Source: Bifidobacterium pluvialisilvae (lineage in GTDB: Bacteria > Actinomycetota > Actinomycetes > Actinomycetales > Bifidobacteriaceae). Taken from it: a stretch of DNA of 64,000 bases. Positions 60,589 to 64,000 of the stretch are shown here, piece after piece. Made by a program: the position numbers and the translations under genes. The notes beneath the pieces were generated by a model, which saw only the letters and a list, made by a program, of their open reading frames with translations, ran no database searches and was not told the DNA's origin. Every line of letters begins with the position of its first letter. Positions within the stretch are counted from its first letter, which is position 1. The stretch spans positions 1 to 64,000 of the forward strand of contig NZ_JAHBBI010000010.1 in the NCBI RefSeq assembly GCF_019331695.1. The letters are read 5' to 3'.

Positions 60589-63500
60589 ACGCGGCGGGAG
60601 ACCCCATCGCCGGGGATTGCTCAGACCCACGGCCCGCTGCGTCGTCGTGGCCGCGCTGGCGGCGACGGCGGCGGTGCTCGGTCTCGCCGTGGACAGCACC
60701 GCGCTGATGGCCATGGCCATCGCGGGCCTGACGACGACGATGCTCTCGCTGCCGCTTGCCGTCATCCAACGACGGCTGATGGCATCGACCATATCGGGCC
60801 ATGGCCTTGCCGACGCCCGACGCCGATACCGGCGACGATGCGGCGAAGGACGGCCGGCCGCCGATCGACGAGGCATGCGAACGCAGTGGCGGACATGGCT
60901 GCTGCCACGACACGCCGCCATCGTCGGGCAGTGGACGCGGCTCGACCAATACGATCGTCCGATACGACGGTTCGTGGGGGAGCGGCCGCGGTCGCGGGGG
61001 CTGTACCGTCTGGACTCCGTCGCCGCGTCATGGGTCGGCGCCTTCGGCCTGTGGAGGGTCCGCGTCGTGGCGGACGACGGCGGAGAGCTGTGCAATCTCG
61101 CCGACCCGGAATCGGCAGCCATCCATGACGCGACGGCGAAGTCGACGACGACAGGCCGCGCGGAACGGATGGACACGGCCGGCGTGCGCGCGTACGAGGC
61201 CGGCGACCCATGGCGGATGATCGCATGGCGGCAGACCGCGCACCGCGGCGAGCTCATGACCCGGGATGGCGGCCGCGACATGCCTGCCGATACGCTCATC
61301 GTCGTCGACACCTGGGCCGACGATCCGGCCGGCGACGCGTTCGACGCCTGTCTCGCCGCCGCGATGCGCCGCTGCGAGGCCACGTGGGCCGCCGGCGGAC
61401 GGGCGACGGTGACGGACGGCGTCCACATCGCCGAAGACGCCCATGCCATACGGCGGTTCCTCGCCGCGGCGCAGCCCGGCGACCATGCACCCGGCCGGAA
61501 TGGTAATATCGAAGACTTCGCCGACGCGCCGACCCGCGCGGTGTCCGTCGCCGAACGACTCGCCGCCATGGGACCGCGGGCCGTGGCCCTGGTGCTCACA
61601 CCGGATTCGGCCGTACGTTCAGGTCCGTCCACACCGGCTGTGGACGACGGGGATAATTCTGGGGATAGCGATTTCACGACCGCTTTGCGCGGCCTGCTGC
61701 CGGAAGGGCGGAGCACCGTCCGGCGGATACGGGGCAAGGGGGCCGCGGGGGAGGAGACGCCGGGCCGGAGCGCCCCTGCCCGCACCGAGCCGGCCGCTGC
61801 CCGCCCCGCCACATCTGGGGAGGGAACGGCGTATTACCCCATTGCCGCCACGGTCATCGCCGCGCTGGCCATGCCGACCGCGCTCGCCATCGGAGTATGG
61901 CAGACGACGGCGTTGTTCTCCGCCGGTTGGTGGTCGGGCTTCGCCGCCGTCGCGTTCGCCGCGATCGGCGTGGAATCGGCGATACCCGCCCGCCGCGCCG
62001 CGGTCCGCGCCATGCGCTGCGCCGTCGTCAGTCTGGTCGTGCTGCTCGCCGGTGCGGCTACGGCCGGCGTCCGCGTGCATCGTGGCCTCGTCTCGTCGGC
62101 CGCCGCGGCGCCATCGACACCGTATCCCGCCACGCCCGGCGGTTTCCTCGACGCCGCCCGCACGATGATCGTCGACGGCGCCATATCGATCTACGAGCAA
62201 TACGTGCCCGTCACCATCACCGACGACGCCGACGTACTGCTGCTGCTCGTCGTCGCCGGCACCGTCGTGGTGCTGCGTTGCCTGCTCGCCGTACGGTCCC
62301 TCTGGCCGTTCTGCGCGCTGCTGCCCCTGGTGGTCATGGCCGTCGGCTACGCATGGCTCGGCCAGGAGCCGGACCTGTGGCTGGTCGTGGCCTGCACGGG
62401 GCTCGCCGTCATCCTGCTGTGGGCCGCGCACGGCCGGCGCCTTCCCGCGCCCGTGCCATTCGTCGCCACCGTCGTGGTCATGGCGGTGACGGCCACGCTG
62501 ACGCCCTCCGCCGTGGTCGTCGCGCAACGCGTCGACATCCCGCTCGGCGATTCCGGCGGACTGTTCTCCAACAGCACCATCAACCCGATGGTCGACCTCA
62601 AACGCGGCGTCAACCAGACCGCCGGCGTCACCGCCTTCACCTACACGGGCCGCCAACGCCTCTACTTCCGCCTCGCCACGCTCGACGACTTCAACGGCGA
62701 CACCTGGTCGTTCTCGAAACGGCTCAGCGACGCCGGCGACTTCTACAGCGGCACCGCGGGCGGCGACGCCGATGGACGATGGCAGGGTGAGATCCAGCTG
62801 GGATACTCCGCGTTCTTCAGCAGCCGCACGCCCATCAGCCGCTATCTCGACATTCTCGGCGACGCCGCCACCGCCGAGGACATCCCCCTCACCGATGTGA
62901 GGACCACTGTGACCATTCAGGACCTGCGGTCGCGGTTCCTGCCCGTGCCCGCCGGCGGCGTCACCGCATCCGGCATGGGCAAGGGCTGGCGTCAGGGCGG
63001 CGACGCCGCCATATACTCCACCTCCGGCGGCACCGAGACCGGCATGGGATACACCGCCGAAGGCCAGTATCTCGCGCCCATCGCATCGGTGCGGGACTTC
63101 CGTCGCATCACCGCCCTGACCGCACTGGAGCGCAAGGCCGAACAGGCCCGCCAACGCCAGCTCATCACCATCCGCATCATCGACGACGAGACCGTGACCG
63201 ACGCGAACGGCCGCGTCGTCGGCCAGGTCTCCCAGGCCGGCGTGCGATTCTCCGCCGCATTCATCCGGGAGCACGGCCTGGACGCGCGCAAAGCCCGCGT
63301 CCTGGTGGCGACGCCGGTGGCGGACGATTCGACGGACGGCGACGTGGGGGAGACCGTCCAGCAATACGTCATCGACACCAATCCGCCCTCGTGGATGATG
63401 CGGCAGGCCCGCGCCTATGGGACCGGCGCATACGCGGACGCCCTGCCCGACGACGAATTCGTGATGATGACCCTCTCGGGCTCCTCCGGCGGCACGGCAT

Positions 63501-64000
63501 ACGAGGACCCCTACGACTGGGGGTCGCAGGCGCCGCAAGGCTACGACGCACTGCCGTCGCGTCTGCCCGACCAGGTCATGGCCGTCGTCGGCAAGGCCGC
63601 CAGCCAGGGCGTCCCCACGCATGGGCGCGATGCCGACGAGCAGATCGCGGCCATGCGATACCTCGTGAACCACTTCACCACCGGCGGATTCTCGTATTCG
63701 CTCGACGCCCCCGACGGGTCGGGACGGAACAACCTCGACATCATCGGCGACTTCCTCGACCGCAAAACCGGCTACTGCGCCCACTACGCGTCCGCGCTGG
63801 CGGTGCTCGGCCGCGCCATGGGCGTCAAGACCCGCATGGTGCTCGGCTATTCCCCCGGCTCCGGGGAGACGTCCGGGGGGTCGATAGGCGTGTCGAGCAG
63901 CCAACTGCACAGCTGGGTCGAAGCCTACATCGACGGCCTGGGATGGGTGCCGTTCGACGTGACGCCGGCCAGCGACGACGAGACGACGGCCGCCCCGTCG
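60581..64000 (+). CDS. DUF58 - TgpA-like transglutaminase fusion protein (partial, runs off window)
   Basis: One frame without stops covers 1140 codons to the window edge. Residues 15-65 hold two membrane helices, and the DUF58 signature AYEAGDPWRMIAWRQTA lies near residue 202. A Pro/Ala-rich linker (about 360-420) leads to a second membrane part of several helices (about 425-640). The external region includes RLYFRLATLDDFNGDTWSF and the transglutaminase core: Cys1066 in GYCAHYASAL, His1110 in LHSWVEAY and Asp1126 in PFDVTP. These domains are normally two separate genes behind moxR. The start overlaps the moxR stop by 8 bases. The 3' end lies outside the window. Confidence 0.85.
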   Translation, partial: MRRRGGRPHRRGLLRPTARCVVVAALAATAAVLGLAVDSTALMAMAIAGLTTTMLSLPLAVIQRRLMASTISGHGLADARRRYRRRCGEGRPAADRRGMRTQWRTWLLPRHAAIVGQWTRLDQYDRPIRRFVGERPRSRGLYRLDSVAASWVGAFGLWRVRVVADDGGELCNLADPESAAIHDATAKSTTTGRAERMDTAGVRAYEAGDPWRMIAWRQTAHRGELMTRDGGRDMPADTLIVVDTWADDPAGDAFDACLAAAMRRCEATWAAGGRATVTDGVHIAEDAHAIRRFLAAAQPGDHAPGRNGNIEDFADAPTRAVSVAERLAAMGPRAVALVLTPDSAVRSGPSTPAVDDGDNSGDSDFTTALRGLLPEGRSTVRRIRGKGAAGEETPGRSAPARTEPAAARPATSGEGTAYYPIAATVIAALAMPTALAIGVWQTTALFSAGWWSGFAAVAFAAIGVESAIPARRAAVRAMRCAVVSLVVLLAGAATAGVRVHRGLVSSAAAAPSTPYPATPGGFLDAARTMIVDGAISIYEQYVPVTITDDADVLLLLVVAGTVVVLRCLLAVRSLWPFCALLPLVVMAVGYAWLGQEPDLWLVVACTGLAVILLWAAHGRRLPAPVPFVATVVVMAVTATLTPSAVVVAQRVDIPLGDSGGLFSNSTINPMVDLKRGVNQTAGVTAFTYTGRQRLYFRLATLDDFNGDTWSFSKRLSDAGDFYSGTAGGDADGRWQGEIQLGYSAFFSSRTPISRYLDILGDAATAEDIPLTDVRTTVTIQDLRSRFLPVPAGGVTASGMGKGWRQGGDAAIYSTSGGTETGMGYTAEGQYLAPIASVRDFRRITALTALERKAEQARQRQLITIRIIDDETVTDANGRVVGQVSQAGVRFSAAFIREHGLDARKARVLVATPVADDSTDGDVGETVQQYVIDTNPPSWMMRQARAYGTGAYADALPDDEFVMMTLSGSSGGTAYEDPYDWGSQAPQGYDALPSRLPDQVMAVVGKAASQGVPTHGRDADEQIAAMRYLVNHFTTGGFSYSLDAPDGSGRNNLDIIGDFLDRKTGYCAHYASALAVLGRAMGVKTRMVLGYSPGSGETSGGSIGVSSSQLHSWVEAYIDGLGWVPFDVTPASDDETTAAPS

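Noticed and set aside
61619-63910. 763-codon minus-strand frame at the window end
   Set aside because: It is antisense to the continuous DUF58-transglutaminase frame, which has clear catalytic motifs and overlaps moxR in operon fashion.

Overview
The window is high-GC, densely coded DNA that looks like the chromosome of a Bifidobacterium or a close Bifidobacteriaceae relative. The evidence is the actinobacterial L10/L12 genes, a CIRCE-controlled groES with no adjacent groEL, many LacI regulators beside sugar genes, GPH-family symporters, and several start codons placed directly after a -10 box. I could not assign a species. I see no rRNA, tRNA, CRISPR array, insertion sequence or prophage.

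Region 1 (1-11 kb) holds housekeeping genes: aminopeptidase C, PRPP synthetase, two DAHP synthases that flank a GH78 rhamnosidase-type enzyme, and MTA/SAH nucleosidase. All four large gaps here carry one palindromic repeat family (arms GTCATCCTGAGCG / CGCTCAGGATGAC). Each copy has its own tandem expansion of 30-37 bp units. Region 2 (11-14 kb) is a secreted, sortase-type surface protein with two PAP2 phosphatase domains.

Region 3 (14.4-46.5 kb) is a uronic-acid and glycoside utilisation island. It encodes a complete route from hexuronate to pyruvate and glyceraldehyde-3-phosphate: uxaC, uxuB, uxuA, a KDG kinase and a KDPG aldolase. It also has two GPH symporters, a sugar-porter MFS permease, a GH79 beta-glucuronidase-type enzyme, a GH2 enzyme, four LacI regulators and one AraC regulator. 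Inside the island is a five-gene minus-strand operon (permease, TIM-barrel isomerase, PfkB kinase, 3-hexulose-6-phosphate synthase-like and 6-phospho-3-hexuloisomerase-like proteins) whose substrate I cannot name. Its promoter carries two ACCGGT-N7-ACCGGT operators, and a related site precedes the KDG kinase, so both operons probably answer to the LacI gene between them. Upstream of that operon is a non-coding array of ten degenerate 53-bp units. The GH79 and GH2 genes share an upstream module, suggesting one regulon.

Region 4 (46.5-64 kb) returns to core genes: rplJ-rplL behind an L10-type leader, a MATE pump, an FHA protein followed by a helicase-nuclease-like protein whose catalytic motifs all look degraded, an SAF-domain protein, an FmdB zinc ribbon, 5-formyl-THF cyclo-ligase, an acetyltransferase, a membrane coiled-coil protein and groES. 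It ends with a MoxR ATPase followed by one uninterrupted frame that joins a DUF58 protein to a TgpA-like transglutaminase and runs off the window.

All calls come from reading sequence and remembered family signatures. No database search was possible.
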